Below are positions 7,793-17,606 of a stretch of 64,000 nucleotides of DNA, in pieces. The notes under the pieces were generated by a model. That model searched no databases. It saw nothing but the letters and a program-made list of their open reading frames with translations, and had not been told where the DNA came from. The first letter of the stretch is position 1. Every line of letters begins with the position of its first letter. Source of the stretch: Bradyrhizobium sp. CCGB12 (lineage in GTDB: Bacteria; Pseudomonadota; Alphaproteobacteria; Rhizobiales; Xanthobacteraceae); assembly GCF_024199845.1 (NCBI RefSeq), contig NZ_JANADO010000001.1, positions 3,162,001-3,226,000 of the forward strand, in the 5' to 3' direction. A program made the position numbers and the translations under genes.

Positions 7793-7999
7793 ATGCCACA
7801 AAAGGGCACGGTTAAATGGTTCAACCCGACCAAGGGCTATGGGTTCATCAAGCCGAACGGCAGCGATAAGGACGTGTTCGTCCACATCTCCGCCGTCGAG
7901 CGCGCCGGACTCTCCACCCTCAACGAGAACCAGGTGGTTGAATACGACCTCGTGGAGAACCGCGGCAAAGCATCCGCGGAGAACCTCAAGGTCTCCTGA
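7793..7999 (+). CDS. cspA: Cold-shock protein, CspA family
   Basis: This 68-residue protein is a single cold-shock domain that binds single-stranded RNA and DNA and melts RNA structure. RNP1 (KGYGFIKP) and RNP2 (VFVHIS) are intact, as is the leading GTVKWFN motif. A strong ribosome binding site (GGAGGAG) precedes the ATG. The gene is monocistronic, with a long leader upstream and a terminator 34 nt after the stop. Bradyrhizobia have several paralogs, so the cspA symbol is a family label only. Confidence 0.95.
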   Translation: MPQKGTVKWFNPTKGYGFIKPNGSDKDVFVHISAVERAGLSTLNENQVVEYDLVENRGKASAENLKVS

Positions 8000-8033
8000 T
8001 TTCTCTCAGGATACGCGAGAGATCATGACGTTG

Positions 8034-8059
8034 CCCCCGGCTCTGCCGGGGGATTTCGT
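8034..8059 (+). terminator. Rho-independent-type terminator after the cold-shock gene
   Basis: CCCCCGGC (8034-8041), loop TCT and GCCGGGGG (8045-8052) form a perfect 8-bp stem followed by ATTTCGTTT. It lies between convergent genes. Confidence 0.8.
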
Positions 8060-8083
8060 TTGGGGCGACCAAGCAGCGGCGGG

Positions 8084-8737
8084 TCAGCTCACCACCGGCG
8101 CAATTAGGAAATTCTCCGAAGCAGAGCTTCCCGCTGTCTTGCAGACGTCGCCCTCGATCCGGACCTTACCGGTCGCGAGCAGACGCAGCGCCTCGGGATA
8201 GATGCGGTGCTCGACTTCGAGGATGCGCTCCGACAGCGTGTCCGCCGTGTCGTGATCGCTGACAGGCATTGCGCCCTGCATCACAATCGGCCCGGCATCG
8301 GTCTCGGGGATGACGAAGTGAACCGTCGCCCCGGACAGCTTGACGCCGGCGCGCAAGGCTTGGCCGTGCGGGTCGAGGCCAGGGAAGGACGGCAGGAGCG
8401 AGGGATGGATGTTGAGCATCCGCCCGTGCCAGGCCCTGGTGAATTCGGCCGTGAACAGGCGCATGAAGCCGCCCAGACAAATCAGCTCGATGCCGTGCCG
8501 GTCGAGCGCGGCCTGCAGCACCTTCTCGAAGCCGGCGCGGTCCTTGCCGAACGGCTTGCTCTCGATCACCTCAGTCGTCACGCCGCTCGCCCTGGCCCGT
8601 TCGAGTCCGAGCGCATCGGCCTTGTTCGAGACGACCAGCGAAATCTCCGCCGGAAAATCCGCAGCAGCGGCGGCCCTGATCAGCGCGGACATGTTGGAGC
8701 CGCGGCCGGAAATCAGGATGGCGACGCGGCGCTTCAT
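8084..8737 (-). CDS. purN: Phosphoribosylglycinamide formyltransferase (GART)
   Basis: This 217-residue enzyme transfers a formyl group from 10-formyl-THF to GAR in purine synthesis. The start MKRRVAILISGRGSNM is canonical. The catalytic Asn/His motif NIHPSLLPSFPG and the aspartate motif ETDAGPIV are intact. I used the ATG at 8737. A GTG at 8755 and an ATG at 8752 lie in the same frame and would overlap the purM stop; the short repeat GGCGCTGTGATG occurs twice here, making three possible starts. It is cotranscribed downstream of purM. Confidence 0.95.
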   Translation of the reverse strand: MKRRVAILISGRGSNMSALIRAAAAADFPAEISLVVSNKADALGLERARASGVTTEVIESKPFGKDRAGFEKVLQAALDRHGIELICLGGFMRLFTAEFTRAWHGRMLNIHPSLLPSFPGLDPHGQALRAGVKLSGATVHFVIPETDAGPIVMQGAMPVSDHDTADTLSERILEVEHRIYPEALRLLATGKVRIEGDVCKTAGSSASENFLIAPVVS

Positions 8738-8751
8738 CACAGCGCCAGACA

Positions 8752-9825
8752 TCACAGCGCCATGTCGAGATGGCCGTTATAGACGACGCGGTGCTCGCCC
8801 TCGGCCGGGATCACGGTGCCGAGCTGCGCCACCGTCTCGCCGGCGTCGGTGAAGACTTCGACCACCTTGTCGACCTTGTCAGGCTCGACGATCGCGATCA
8901 TGCCGATGCCGCAATTGAACGTGCGCAGCATTTCGAGCTCCGCGATGCCGGCCTGCGCCGCCAGCCATTTGAACACCGGCAGCACCGGCAGGCGTGCGAG
9001 GTCGATTCCGACGCCGAGGTTCTTCGGCAGCACGCGCGGAATGTTGTCCGTAAAACCGCCGCCGGTGATGTGGGCGAGCCCCTTCACCGCGCCAGTCTCG
9101 CGGATCGCGCGCAGGCAGGATTTGACGTAGAGCCGCGTCGGCGTCAGCAACGCGCCGCCCAGCGTCATCACGGGCGCGAACGGCGCCTGCGCCTCGAAGC
9201 CGAGACCGGATTGTTCCACGATCTTGCGCACCAGCGAAAAACCGTTGGAATGCACGCCCGAGGAGGCGAGCCCGATCACGGCATCGCCTGCGGCGATGTC
9301 CTTGCGCGGCAGCAGCGTACCGCGCTCGGCGGCGCCGACGGCGAAACCGCCGAGGTCGTAGTCGCCGTCCTTGTACAGGCCGGGCATCTCGGCGGTCTCG
9401 CCGCCGATCAGGGCGCAGCCGGATTCGCGGCAGCCTTCCGCAACGCCCGCGACAATAGCAGCCGTGGCCTCCGGGTCGAGCTTGCCGCAGGCAAAATAAT
9501 CCAGGAAGAACAGCGGCTCAGCGCCCTGCACCACCAGGTCGTTGACGCTCATGGCGACGAGGTCAATGCCGATCCCGCCATGCAGGCCGGTCTCGATCGC
9601 GATCTTGACCTTGGTGCCGACGCCGTCGGTCGCCGCGACCAGGACCGGGTCCTTGAAACCGGCCGCCTTGAGGTCGAACAAGCCGCCGAAGCCGCCGATC
9701 TCGGCATCGGCGCCGGGCCGTGCGGTGGCGCGGACCATCGGCTTGATTAGGTCGACCAGGCGGTTGCCCGCGTCGATATCGACGCCTGAATCGGCGTAGG
9801 TGAGGCCGTTTTTGCGGTCGGTCAT
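8752..9825 (-). CDS. purM: Phosphoribosylformylglycinamidine cyclo-ligase (AIR synthetase)
   Basis: This 357-residue ATP-dependent enzyme closes the imidazole ring (FGAM to AIR). Typical segments are [15 protein letters not shown] near the N-terminus, GVGTKVKIA, the [17 protein letters not shown] loop and [13 protein letters not shown]. Length and domains match the family. It is first in a purM-purN pair, with the next gene nearly touching the stop. The CDP-alcohol transferase gene is divergent, with about 156 nt between starts. Confidence 0.96.
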   Translation of the reverse strand: MTDRKNGLTYADSGVDIDAGNRLVDLIKPMVRATARPGADAEIGGFGGLFDLKAAGFKDPVLVAATDGVGTKVKIAIETGLHGGIGIDLVAMSVNDLVVQGAEPLFFLDYFACGKLDPEATAAIVAGVAEGCRESGCALIGGETAEMPGLYKDGDYDLGGFAVGAAERGTLLPRKDIAAGDAVIGLASSGVHSNGFSLVRKIVEQSGLGFEAQAPFAPVMTLGGALLTPTRLYVKSCLRAIRETGAVKGLAHITGGGFTDNIPRVLPKNLGVGIDLARLPVLPVFKWLAAQAGIAELEMLRTFNCGIGMIAIVEPDKVDKVVEVFTDAGETVAQLGTVIPAEGEHRVVYNGHLDMAL

Positions 9826-9981
9826 GCCCGATTTCCAGTGGGTTTTGCGGCTGGTTACGTCGAATTCCGGGGACGCGCAATGGCTCGCATGGCGCTCCGC
9901 CCTATACTATGTAGACATATCAACCGGTTCAGCCCTGGGACGGGCCGAATTTGCGGTCAGATCGGTGCCGGGAAGCGCTGC

Positions 9982-10524
9982 GTGAGTATTCCGAATATCA
10001 TTACCCTGGGCCGCATCATGCTGGTCCCGATCATCGTCTGGGCCATCGTGTCGAGCCAAATGGAGGTGGCGTTCGCCGTCTTCCTGATCGCCGGCATCAG
10101 CGACGCCGTCGACGGCTTCCTGGCCAAGCGCTTCAACATGACGAGCGAGCTCGGCGCCCTGCTCGATCCGCTCGCCGACAAGGCGCTGCTCGTCTCGATC
10201 TACCTGGCACTCGGCATCTGGGGCGACATCCCGCGCTGGATCGTGATCCTGGTGGTCTCGCGCGACATCATGATCGTCGCCGCCGTGATTGTATCCTGGC
10301 TGTTCGACAAGCCGGTCGAGATGAAGCCGTCGAAGGTGTCGAAGCTCAACACCGCAGCCCAGGTATCGTATGCGGCGCTGGTGCTGGCGTCCCTCGCCTT
10401 CGGCTTCAAGCCGCAGCCCTATGATATGATCATGATGGGCCTCGTCACCATCTTCACGCTCTCCTCCGTGTCGCTCTATCTCGTCGGGTGGCTGCGGCAC
10501 ATGAGCACGATCGAGGCCAAATGA
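9982..10524 (+). CDS. CDP-alcohol phosphatidyltransferase (PgsA-like)
   Basis: This 180-residue inner-membrane enzyme has the family signature D-G-x2-A-x(n)-G-x3-D-x3-D in SDAVDGFLAKRF...GALLDPLADK at about residues 40-66, and four to five hydrophobic helices. It probably makes phosphatidylglycerol phosphate or a related lipid from CDP-diacylglycerol. The head-group acceptor cannot be assigned, and a separate pgsA may exist elsewhere. The GTG at 9982 (SIPNIITLGRI follows) has GGGAAG upstream. The frame is open to 9838, but the extra N-terminus looks spurious. It precedes hda by 92 nt. Confidence 0.88.
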   Translation: MSIPNIITLGRIMLVPIIVWAIVSSQMEVAFAVFLIAGISDAVDGFLAKRFNMTSELGALLDPLADKALLVSIYLALGIWGDIPRWIVILVVSRDIMIVAAVIVSWLFDKPVEMKPSKVSKLNTAAQVSYAALVLASLAFGFKPQPYDMIMMGLVTIFTLSSVSLYLVGWLRHMSTIEAK

Positions 10525-10616
10525 ATGGGATGCGGCCCCGCAAAAGGCCAACTCCCGCTCGATGAAGTCGACTCTTTTCAAACCAGGCCGGCGCGCCGGC
10601 ACGGAGCAAGGCAAGC

Positions 10617-11294
10617 GTGGCAGGCCGCGTTCATCCCCGACAATTGGCGTTCTCGCTCCCACACGCGGAAAGCCTCAGCCGGGACAATTTCCTGGAGGGC
10701 CCCGCCAACGCGGCCGGTCTCGGCCTGATCGACAGCTGGCCGGAATGGCCGCACCGCATCATGTGGCTGGCCGGCCCCGAAGGAAGCGGCAAGAGCCATC
10801 TCGCCGCGATCTGGGCCGAGGTATCAGGCGCGCGCTCGACCACGGCCGGTGCGCTGACCGCCGCTGATGTTCCCGGTGCGCTCGCTACCGGTGCGCTGGT
10901 GGTCGAGGATCTCAGGGCGAAGGATTTTGACGAACGCGCCCTCTTCCACCTGATGAACCTCGCCCGCGAGGATGGCGCCCACGTCCTCTTCACCGGGCGC
11001 GAGGTGCCGGCATCGCTCGTGATCGAGCTTCGCGACCTGCGCTCGCGGCTGCGGGCGGTGCCCGTGGTCTCGCTGCTGCCCCCCGACGACCAGCTCTTCC
11101 GCGGCCTGATCGTCAAATTCTGCGCCGACCGCCAGCTCAATGTGGACGAGAGCGTGGTCAGCTACCTCGCCACCCGCCTCGAGCGATCCTCGGCGGCCGC
11201 CCGGCAGGCCGTGGAGTTGCTCGACAGCGAGGCCCTGCGGCTCGGCCGCCCCGTCACCCGGGCACTGGCCGCCGAGCTGCTTCGCGACGCCTGA
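10617..11294 (+). CDS. hda: DnaA regulatory inactivator Hda (HdaA)
   Basis: This 225-residue AAA+ DnaA paralog stimulates ATP hydrolysis by DnaA, together with the sliding clamp, after initiation. The N-terminal RQLAFSLP contains a QL-x-F clamp-binding motif. Walker A is GPEGSGKSHLA at about 53-63, and the Walker B region is ALVVEDL. A C-terminal helical lid (RLERSSAAARQAVELLDSEAL) follows. There is no DNA-binding domain IV, as expected. The start is a GTG preceded by a weak AAGGCAAG. It lies between the phosphatidyltransferase and ppk, an order I associate with bradyrhizobia. Confidence 0.88.
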   Translation: MAGRVHPRQLAFSLPHAESLSRDNFLEGPANAAGLGLIDSWPEWPHRIMWLAGPEGSGKSHLAAIWAEVSGARSTTAGALTAADVPGALATGALVVEDLRAKDFDERALFHLMNLAREDGAHVLFTGREVPASLVIELRDLRSRLRAVPVVSLLPPDDQLFRGLIVKFCADRQLNVDESVVSYLATRLERSSAAARQAVELLDSEALRLGRPVTRALAAELLRDA

Positions 11295-11511
11295 GCGGCC
11301 TGCGGGTCGCCAAGGCCGCTTGACGCGGCGCGGCAGCGGAACGTCAATGTCATCGAAATGATTGCGCCTGTAGCGTTACAGCCCGATGGCGGGGGAACCA
11401 TGCTTTTGGGCCGCTGGCGAGTTACTCTATCGGCTGCGTCATCGAAACGTCATCGGACTAACACATGCTCCCGCCGGTTTTGCGCGTAAGTCGCAAATCG
11501 GGGTGAACTGG

Positions 11512-13719
11512 ATGGATCGACTTCTCATGGACTCTGCGCAAGCCGTTGAAATTAAAGAGAAAGGCCCGGAACCCGAGGGCCTGCCGGCGATCGCTACGAG
11601 CCCCGAGCGGTTCATCAACCGTGAGCTCTCCTGGCTGCATTTTAACCGCCGCGTCCTGGAGGAATCGGTCAATCCCAGCCACCCCATGCTGGAGCGGGTG
11701 CGATTCCTGTCGATTTCAGCGAATAACCTCGACGAATTCTTCATGGTCCGCGTCGCCGGCATCAAGGCCCAGGTGCGCGAGGGCATTGCCGAACGCAGCC
11801 CCGACGGCCTGACGCCGTCCGAACAGCTCGCGCTGATCAACCGCACCGTCTCCGAGCTTGCCTCCGACCAGCAGGCGATCTGGCGCGACCTGCGCGGTAC
11901 GCTGGCCGATGTCGGCATCGTGCTGGTCGACGGCAGGGACGTCACCAAGACGGAACGGACCTGGATCGAGGACTACTTCCTCCACAACGTGTTCCCGCTG
12001 CTGACGCCGCTCGCCATCGATCCGGCCCACCCCTTCCCGTTCATTCCGAGCCTCGGCTTCACCATCGCGCTCCAGCTCACGCGCGCCGCCGACGGCAAGC
12101 AGATGAACGCGCTGATCCGCATGCCCGGCAAGATCGACCGCTTCATCCGCCTGCCGGCCGAAGGCAAGGTCGTCCGGCTGATCTCGCTGGAGCAGGCAAC
12201 CGCCCTGTTCATCAACCGCCTATTCCCCGGCTACAATCTGCACGGCCAGGGCGCCTTCCGGATCATCCGCGACTCCGAGCTCGAAATCGAGGAAGAGGCC
12301 GAAGACCTCGTCCGCCTGTTCGAGACGGCGCTGAAGCGCCGCCGCCGCGGGTCGGTGATCCGTCTCGAGATCGACGCCAAGATGCCGGAGGAGCTGCGCA
12401 GCTTCGTGCAGCACGCGCTGTCGGCCGCCGACGACGAAGTGTTCCTGGTCGACGGCGTGCTCGCCATGAACGAGCTCTCGCAGCTCACCCGCCTCGACCG
12501 TCCCGACCTCGAATTCACGCCTTACGTGCCGCGCCATCCCGAGCGCGTGCGCGAGCATGGCGGCGACATTTTTGCCGCGATCCGGCAGAAGGACCTTGTC
12601 GTCCATCATCCCTACGAATCCTTCGACGTGGTGGTGCAGTTCCTCCAGCAGGCCACGCGCGACCCTGATGTCGTCGCGATCAAGCAGACGCTCTACCGCA
12701 CCTCCAACAACTCGCCGATCGTGCGCGCGCTTGCGGAAGCCGCTGAGGCCGGCAAGTCTGTCACCGCATTGATCGAATTGAAGGCGCGCTTCGACGAGGA
12801 AGCCAACATCCGCTGGGCGCGCGATCTCGAGCGCGCCGGCGTGCAGGTCGTCTACGGCTTCCTCGAGCTGAAGACGCACGCAAAGCTCTCGATGGTGGTG
12901 CGCCGCGAAGGCGGCAACCTCACGACTTACGTCCACACCGGCACCGGCAACTATCATCCGGTGACCGCGCGCATCTACACCGACCTCTCCTACTTCACCT
13001 CGGACCCGACCATCGGCCGCGACGCCGCCCGCGTGTTCAATTTCATCACCGGCTATGCCGCGCCTAGCGATCTGGAAAAGATGGCCGTGTCGCCATTGAC
13101 CTTGCGCAAGCGCATCATCGAGCACATCCAGGGCGAGACCGCGCACGCAAGGCACGGCCGGCCCGGCGCGGTTTGGATGAAAATGAATGCGCTGGTCGAC
13201 CCTGATATCATCGACGCGCTCTACGAGGCCTCGCAGGCCGGCGTCCAGGTCGAGCTCGTGGTCCGCGGCATCTGCTGCCTCAGGCCCGGAATTCCAGGCC
13301 TGTCGGAGAACATCCGCGTCAAGTCGATCATCGGACGCTTCCTGGAACACGGTCGAATCTACTGCTTTGGCATGGGCCAGGGCCTGCCGAGCGCGAAAGC
13401 GGCTGTGTATATCTCCTCAGCCGACATGATGCCGCGCAACCTCGACCGCCGCGTCGAGGTGCTGTGTCCGCTGCAAAATCCCACGGTGCATCAGCAGGTT
13501 CTCGAACAGATCATGGTCGCGAATCTCAAGGACAATGAGCAGAGCTGGCAATTGTTGCCGGACGGGTCCTCAACGCGTATGAAGACCGCGAAGGGCGAGG
13601 AGCCTTTCAACGTGCACAACTACTTCATGACAAATCCGAGTCTCTCTGGCCGTGGAAAGTCGCTCAAGGAATCCTCGCCGCGCCGTCTCACGCGCCGTAA
13701 TGAACGTCACCAATCCTGA
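11512..13719 (+). CDS. ppk1: Polyphosphate kinase 1
   Basis: This 735-residue enzyme reversibly polymerises the gamma-phosphate of ATP into polyphosphate. The N-terminal domain begins [19 protein letters not shown]. The autophosphorylated histidine lies in [12 protein letters not shown] and the second conserved histidine segment in [16 protein letters not shown]. The C-terminal domain ends with [19 protein letters not shown]. The ATG at 11512 is preceded by GGGGTG; an upstream in-frame start at 11386 is less likely. ppx follows 15 nt downstream, so synthesis and breakdown of polyphosphate are encoded together. Confidence 0.96.
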   Translation: MDRLLMDSAQAVEIKEKGPEPEGLPAIATSPERFINRELSWLHFNRRVLEESVNPSHPMLERVRFLSISANNLDEFFMVRVAGIKAQVREGIAERSPDGLTPSEQLALINRTVSELASDQQAIWRDLRGTLADVGIVLVDGRDVTKTERTWIEDYFLHNVFPLLTPLAIDPAHPFPFIPSLGFTIALQLTRAADGKQMNALIRMPGKIDRFIRLPAEGKVVRLISLEQATALFINRLFPGYNLHGQGAFRIIRDSELEIEEEAEDLVRLFETALKRRRRGSVIRLEIDAKMPEELRSFVQHALSAADDEVFLVDGVLAMNELSQLTRLDRPDLEFTPYVPRHPERVREHGGDIFAAIRQKDLVVHHPYESFDVVVQFLQQATRDPDVVAIKQTLYRTSNNSPIVRALAEAAEAGKSVTALIELKARFDEEANIRWARDLERAGVQVVYGFLELKTHAKLSMVVRREGGNLTTYVHTGTGNYHPVTARIYTDLSYFTSDPTIGRDAARVFNFITGYAAPSDLEKMAVSPLTLRKRIIEHIQGETAHARHGRPGAVWMKMNALVDPDIIDALYEASQAGVQVELVVRGICCLRPGIPGLSENIRVKSIIGRFLEHGRIYCFGMGQGLPSAKAAVYISSADMMPRNLDRRVEVLCPLQNPTVHQQVLEQIMVANLKDNEQSWQLLPDGSSTRMKTAKGEEPFNVHNYFMTNPSLSGRGKSLKESSPRRLTRRNERHQS

Positions 13720-13734
13720 TTCCGGAATCGCGAC

Positions 13735-15237
13735 GTGAAGCGGCCGCGCAAGCGCGGCGCCAGCGTCGCGGTCATCGACATCGGTTCCAACTCGGTTCGT
13801 CTCGTCGTCTACGAGGCGCTGGCACGCAGCCTCATTCCGATCTTCAACGAAAAGACGCTGTGCGGCCTCGGGCGCGAGGTGCAGAGCACGGGCCTGCTCG
13901 CGCCCGACGCCGTCGACAAGGCGCTGACTTCGCTGAAACGGTTCCGCGCCCTATGCCGCGTGATGCAGGTCGGGCGCGTGTTCGCGATTGCGACCGCCGC
14001 CTGCCGCGACGCCTCCAACGGCGCCGATTTCATCGCCAAGGCTGAACGCATCTGCGCGGTGAAGATCGAGATCCTGTCGGGCCAGCGCGAAGCGCGGCTG
14101 TCGGCGCTCGGCGTGATCTCCGGCATCCATCATCCTGACGGCATCGTCGGCGATCTCGGCGGCGGTTCGCTCGAACTGATCGACGTCCGCAGGAACAGCG
14201 TGCGCAGCGGCGTGACGCTGCCGCTCGGCGGGCTCGCGCTCCAGGATCTCGCACACAAATCGCTCAAGCGCGCCGACCGCATCGTCCGCGAGGCGATCGA
14301 CGAGGTGCCGCAGCTCGCCGCGGGCCGCGGCCGCGCCTTCTACGCCGTCGGCGGCACCTGGCGCGCGCTCGCGCGCATCCACATCATCCAGAGCGGCTAT
14401 CCGCTCCAGGTGATGCACGGCTATTCGATTCCGGCGGCCGAAGCGCTCGACTTTTCGCGTCGTCTCCGCCGGCTCGCGGCCGCGGACATGCTTGCCGACA
14501 TCGAGATCGTCGCCGATGCGCGCCGCCCGCTCCTCACCTATGCGGCGCTGGTGCTCGAGCACATCATTCGCGTGGCGCAGCCGAAGACCATTGTGTTCTC
14601 CACCTTCGGCGTGCGCGAGGGCCTGTTGCATGAGAAGTTGCCGGAGGCCGAACGCAACAAGGACGGGCTGATCTGCGCCGCAGAAGAACTTAATCAGCTG
14701 CTGTCGCGTTCGGCGAAGCACGCCCGCGAGCTGATCGCCTGGACCGACCGCCTCGCCCGCGTGGTGAGGCTGCGCGAGACCGAAGAGGATCGCCGCCTGC
14801 GTCACACCGCGTGCCTGCTCTCCGACATCGGCTGGCGCGTGCACCCCGATCACCGCGGCGAGCAGACGCTGAGCCTCGTCGTCAACGGCAATTTCGGCGC
14901 GATCACCCACACCGAGCGCGCCTTTGTCGGCCTGTCGGTGTTCTACCGCTATGCGGGGCTCAGCGAGGAAAACCAGCCGCCGGCCACCATGCAGGGCCTG
15001 CTGACGCCGGCACAGCTTGAACGCGCCCGCCTCCTGGGCGCGGCATTCCGCGTCGCGCACCTGATTTCGGCGGCGCGCCCGGGTGTGCTGCCCGCGACGC
15101 ATTTCCGCAGCGTGGGCCGCAAATTGATGCTGGTGTTCGAGCACCGCCTCGTTGATCTCGTCGCCGACCGCGTCGGCAGCCGCTTCCGCGCGCTCGCGCG
15201 CCTCGTCGGTCGCGCGGGCTCGATCGTCAGGCGGTAG
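13735..15237 (+). CDS. ppx: Exopolyphosphatase, Ppx/GppA family
   Basis: This 500-residue ASKHA-fold phosphatase hydrolyses terminal phosphates of polyphosphate or ppGpp precursors. The phosphate-1 loop is AVIDIGSNSVRLVVYE and the phosphate-2 loop is VGDLGGGSLELIDV. The C-terminal half looks like an HD-type helical region (HTACLLSDIGWRVHPDHRGE). It starts with GTG 15 nt after the ppk1 stop, so the two probably form an operon. It converges on the TerC-family gene with a gap of only 4 nt. Confidence 0.93.
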   Translation: MKRPRKRGASVAVIDIGSNSVRLVVYEALARSLIPIFNEKTLCGLGREVQSTGLLAPDAVDKALTSLKRFRALCRVMQVGRVFAIATAACRDASNGADFIAKAERICAVKIEILSGQREARLSALGVISGIHHPDGIVGDLGGGSLELIDVRRNSVRSGVTLPLGGLALQDLAHKSLKRADRIVREAIDEVPQLAAGRGRAFYAVGGTWRALARIHIIQSGYPLQVMHGYSIPAAEALDFSRRLRRLAAADMLADIEIVADARRPLLTYAALVLEHIIRVAQPKTIVFSTFGVREGLLHEKLPEAERNKDGLICAAEELNQLLSRSAKHARELIAWTDRLARVVRLRETEEDRRLRHTACLLSDIGWRVHPDHRGEQTLSLVVNGNFGAITHTERAFVGLSVFYRYAGLSEENQPPATMQGLLTPAQLERARLLGAAFRVAHLISAARPGVLPATHFRSVGRKLMLVFEHRLVDLVADRVGSRFRALARLVGRAGSIVRR

Positions 15238-15241
15238 GAAG

Positions 15242-16102
15242 TTACTCCGCCGACGCCTTGGCATGGCGCTCGGAGGATGCCAGCGCGGCTGCACTCAGGC
15301 TGCGTCGGCGCCAGATGGTGCCGACGACCAGCACGACGACGACGCCGAGAAGCGCGCAGAGATATTCGCCACCTCCGCCGCCATGGGCGAATTGCGGCGG
15401 GATGCGAAGAGCGCCGAGCATGTTGTCCAGCGAGGCGCCGAGAGGACCATCGAACAGCGTGTGCAGCTTCGGCGCGATGCCAGGATCGGTCGCGATCACT
15501 TCGCCCGAGATCCAGCCGAGCAGCGCCGCACCCGCCCAGACCAGCACCGGCAGCTTTGCAAGCAGCGCCATGATCAGCGCGGCACCGGCGACGATCAGCG
15601 GCACGCTGATGGCAAGGCCGAGGATCAATAGCGGCACGCTGCCATTGGCGGCGGCGGCCACCGCAATGACGTTGTCCAGACTCATGACGATGTCGGCGAC
15701 CACCACGATCTGGATGGCCTGCCACAGATGCGAGGCGGACTCGACGTCGTCCTCGTCCTCGTTTTCGGGCACCAGGAGCTTTGCCGCGATCACGATCAGC
15801 GCGAGACCGCCGACCAGCTTGAGATACGGCAGCTCCATCAGGGTCGCGACGATGCCGGTGAAGATGATCCGCAGCATCACCGCAGCGCCGGCACCGAAGA
15901 TCATGCCCCACAGCCGATGCCGCGGGCTGAGGCCGCGGCAAGCGAGTGCGATCACCAGCGCATTGTCGCCGGAGAGCAGGATGTTGATCCAGATGATCTT
16001 GCCGACCGCGATCCAGAAGGTCGGCTCGGCCATCTCGTTGCGAAACTGGGTGAAGAATGCCCCGATCGTAGCGGGATCGAAGATCTGCCAGAGCCAGCTC
16101 AC
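15242..16102 (-). CDS. TerC-family integral membrane protein
   Basis: This 286-residue protein has seven or more hydrophobic segments and the two TerC-type acidic motifs, LLSGDNALVIALA (about 43-55) and VVVADIVMSLDNVIAVAAA (about 133-151). Members are linked to tellurite resistance and, in the YkoY/YceF/Alx branch, to manganese export. A Gly-rich loop (HGGGGGEY) precedes the last segment. The gap to ndk is only 43 nt, too short for the manganese riboswitch often found upstream of relatives. The metal specificity is inferred. Confidence 0.85.
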   Translation of the reverse strand: MSWLWQIFDPATIGAFFTQFRNEMAEPTFWIAVGKIIWINILLSGDNALVIALACRGLSPRHRLWGMIFGAGAAVMLRIIFTGIVATLMELPYLKLVGGLALIVIAAKLLVPENEDEDDVESASHLWQAIQIVVVADIVMSLDNVIAVAAAANGSVPLLILGLAISVPLIVAGAALIMALLAKLPVLVWAGAALLGWISGEVIATDPGIAPKLHTLFDGPLGASLDNMLGALRIPPQFAHGGGGGEYLCALLGVVVVLVVGTIWRRRSLSAAALASSERHAKASAE

Positions 16103-16145
16103 AATAAGTCCTTTCGCCCCGTCGTTTTAACTTATCAGCCGATGA

Positions 16146-16568
16146 TCAGCCGACGATCTCGTTGCCCGAGAAGAACTGCGCGATCTCGATCGCGGCGGTC
16201 TCCGGCGCATCGGAACCGTGCGCGGAGTTCTCGCCGATCGACTTTGCGTAGAGCTTGCGGATAGTGCCGTCGGCCGCCTTGGACGGATCGGTCGCGCCCA
16301 TGGCGTCGCGGTATTTGGCGATGGCGCCCTCGGCTTCCAGCACCTGGACCACGACCGGGCCCGAGGTCATGAACTCGACGAGCTCACCGAAGAACGGCCG
16401 CGCCTTGTGGACGGCATAGAAGGTCTCGGCCTGTTCCTTGGTCATGCGGATGCGCTTCTGCGCGACGATACGCAGGCCCGCCTTCTCGATCACGGCGTTG
16501 ACCGCACCGGTCAGGTTACGCGCGGTCGCATCGGGCTTGATGATCGAGAAAGTGCGTTCGATGGCCAT
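16146..16568 (-). CDS. ndk: Nucleoside diphosphate kinase
   Basis: This 140-residue enzyme equalises nucleoside triphosphate pools through a phosphohistidine. The start [13 protein letters not shown] and the active-site motif [12 protein letters not shown] (phosphorylated His near residue 117) are canonical. The ATG at 16568 has AAGGAT seven bases upstream. The frame is open to 16640, but the extra 24 residues are not family-like. It lies just upstream of the TerC-family gene on the same strand and may be cotranscribed with it. Confidence 0.96.
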   Translation of the reverse strand: MAIERTFSIIKPDATARNLTGAVNAVIEKAGLRIVAQKRIRMTKEQAETFYAVHKARPFFGELVEFMTSGPVVVQVLEAEGAIAKYRDAMGATDPSKAADGTIRKLYAKSIGENSAHGSDAPETAAIEIAQFFSGNEIVG

Positions 16569-16883
16569 AGTCTTATCCTTGAGGAGAAAGCGGTGGTTCG
16601 GAGTTGCGGGGCTTATATCGGCGCCTTCGCCGGACGGCAAGCGACCGCCGGAGCGGCCTCACAGGCGCTGCGCCGCAGGCGGCTGTCCGCCAGGATTCCA
16701 ACATGGATTACAACAATTTCACCCAGATGAACCCAATCTGAAACCTCCGTCAGGGTTCGGTTCAGCTTCGCCGGCGTAAGGTCTGGCCTATCGAAACCCA
16801 AGCCCTGATCACGAGGCAGACCGTTTCGGCGGCCTTTCCATCGACGCGATAGCGCCGCGCCAGCAGTTTTTGAGGAGATCACC

Positions 16884-17141
16884 ATGTTGAGGAAACTTTC
16901 GCTTGCCGCTGTCGCCGCGGTTGCGCTGGGTGCCGCGCTGGCACCGACCTCCGCCTCTGCCCACTGGCATGGCGGTGGCTGGCATGGTGGCGGCTGGCAT
17001 GGCGGCTATCACGGCTGGGGCGGACCGCGCTTTTATGCTCGCGGCCCCGTCGTCTCCTACGGTTATGGCGGCTGCTATGTGCGCCGGCTGGTCCCGACCC
17101 CCTGGGGACCCCGCTGGCGGATGATCAACCGCTGCTACTGA
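16884..17141 (+). CDS. Small secreted Gly/His/Trp-rich protein
   Basis: This 85-residue protein has a clear signal peptide (residues 1-26, ending SASA). The mature part begins with three HGGGW-type repeats (HWHGGGWHGGGWHGGYHGW), then VSYGYGGCYVRRLVPTPWGPRW and a final Cys-Tyr. The two cysteines could form a disulfide, and the His/Gly repeats could bind metal. Similar small secreted proteins are common in bradyrhizobia, but no function is established. GAGGAG precedes the ATG, and a strong terminator follows, so it is monocistronic. Confidence 0.82.
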   Translation: MLRKLSLAAVAAVALGAALAPTSASAHWHGGGWHGGGWHGGYHGWGGPRFYARGPVVSYGYGGCYVRRLVPTPWGPRWRMINRCY

Positions 17142-17203
17142 GCCCGGCAGCACCTTTTTCAAGTACCTCCAGGTACCTACCCCCCCAGGTACCTTCCAGG
17201 AGA

Positions 17204-17233
17204 AGCCCCGGCGATCCCCCCGCCGGGGCTTTG
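17204..17233 (+). terminator. Terminator after the Gly/His-rich gene
   Basis: AGCCCCGGCG (17204-17213), loop ATCCCCC and CGCCGGGGCT (17221-17230) make a perfect 10-bp stem followed by TTGTCT. Just upstream, at 17163-17196, GTACCT and AGGTACCT repeats form smaller palindromes. Confidence 0.85.
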
Positions 17234-17365
17234 TCTGTGGATGGATATGGCGCGACTTCATACAATTTTTACTAGAATGCCGAGCAATCTCCGCGAGTGG
17301 CGAAACCATTTTGGGGGCCAATGACTTGATATGGTGTCCTTGCTTTGAGAACACGGAACCCCGCG

Positions 17366-17539
17366 ATGGCTGGCCCTTTTGCCAATGACAGCGAACAGAT
17401 TGACCGGCGCACCAGTCGTTCGATTTGCGACGCCGTGGGCGAAAGGCTTCAGCAGAGCCTGCGCCCCGATCCCCGGCTCCCGACGCACCTTGAGCAGCTG
17501 CTCAACGAGCTGAAGCAGCGCGACCGCGAATCACACTGA
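17366..17539 (+). CDS. Small helical hypothetical protein
   Basis: This 57-residue protein ends in two predicted helices joined by a proline turn (ICDAVGERLQQSLRPDPRLPTHLEQLLNELKQRD). The pattern recalls NepR-type anti-sigma factors, which have a helix, a Pro turn and then an LLxxL helix. No phyR or ecfG gene is next to it, so this is only a resemblance. The ATG at 17366 is preceded by GGAA; a TTG at 17345 is also in frame. It lies 67 nt upstream of the ABC-F gene. Confidence 0.6.
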   Translation: MAGPFANDSEQIDRRTSRSICDAVGERLQQSLRPDPRLPTHLEQLLNELKQRDRESH

Positions 17540-17606
17540 CCGGAAGCTGACTGGAAGACGCGGAAAAACGGGTTGCGTTCGGCGCGCCTTGCGGTGACAA
17601 GGCCGC

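Noticed and set aside
13951..15294. A 447-codon minus-strand open frame
   Set aside because: It is antisense to ppx and rich in Arg, Asp and Glu, with no recognisable motif.
16103..16145. Manganese (yybP-ykoY) riboswitch before the TerC-family gene
   Set aside because: Only 43 nt separate it from ndk, too short for that aptamer.
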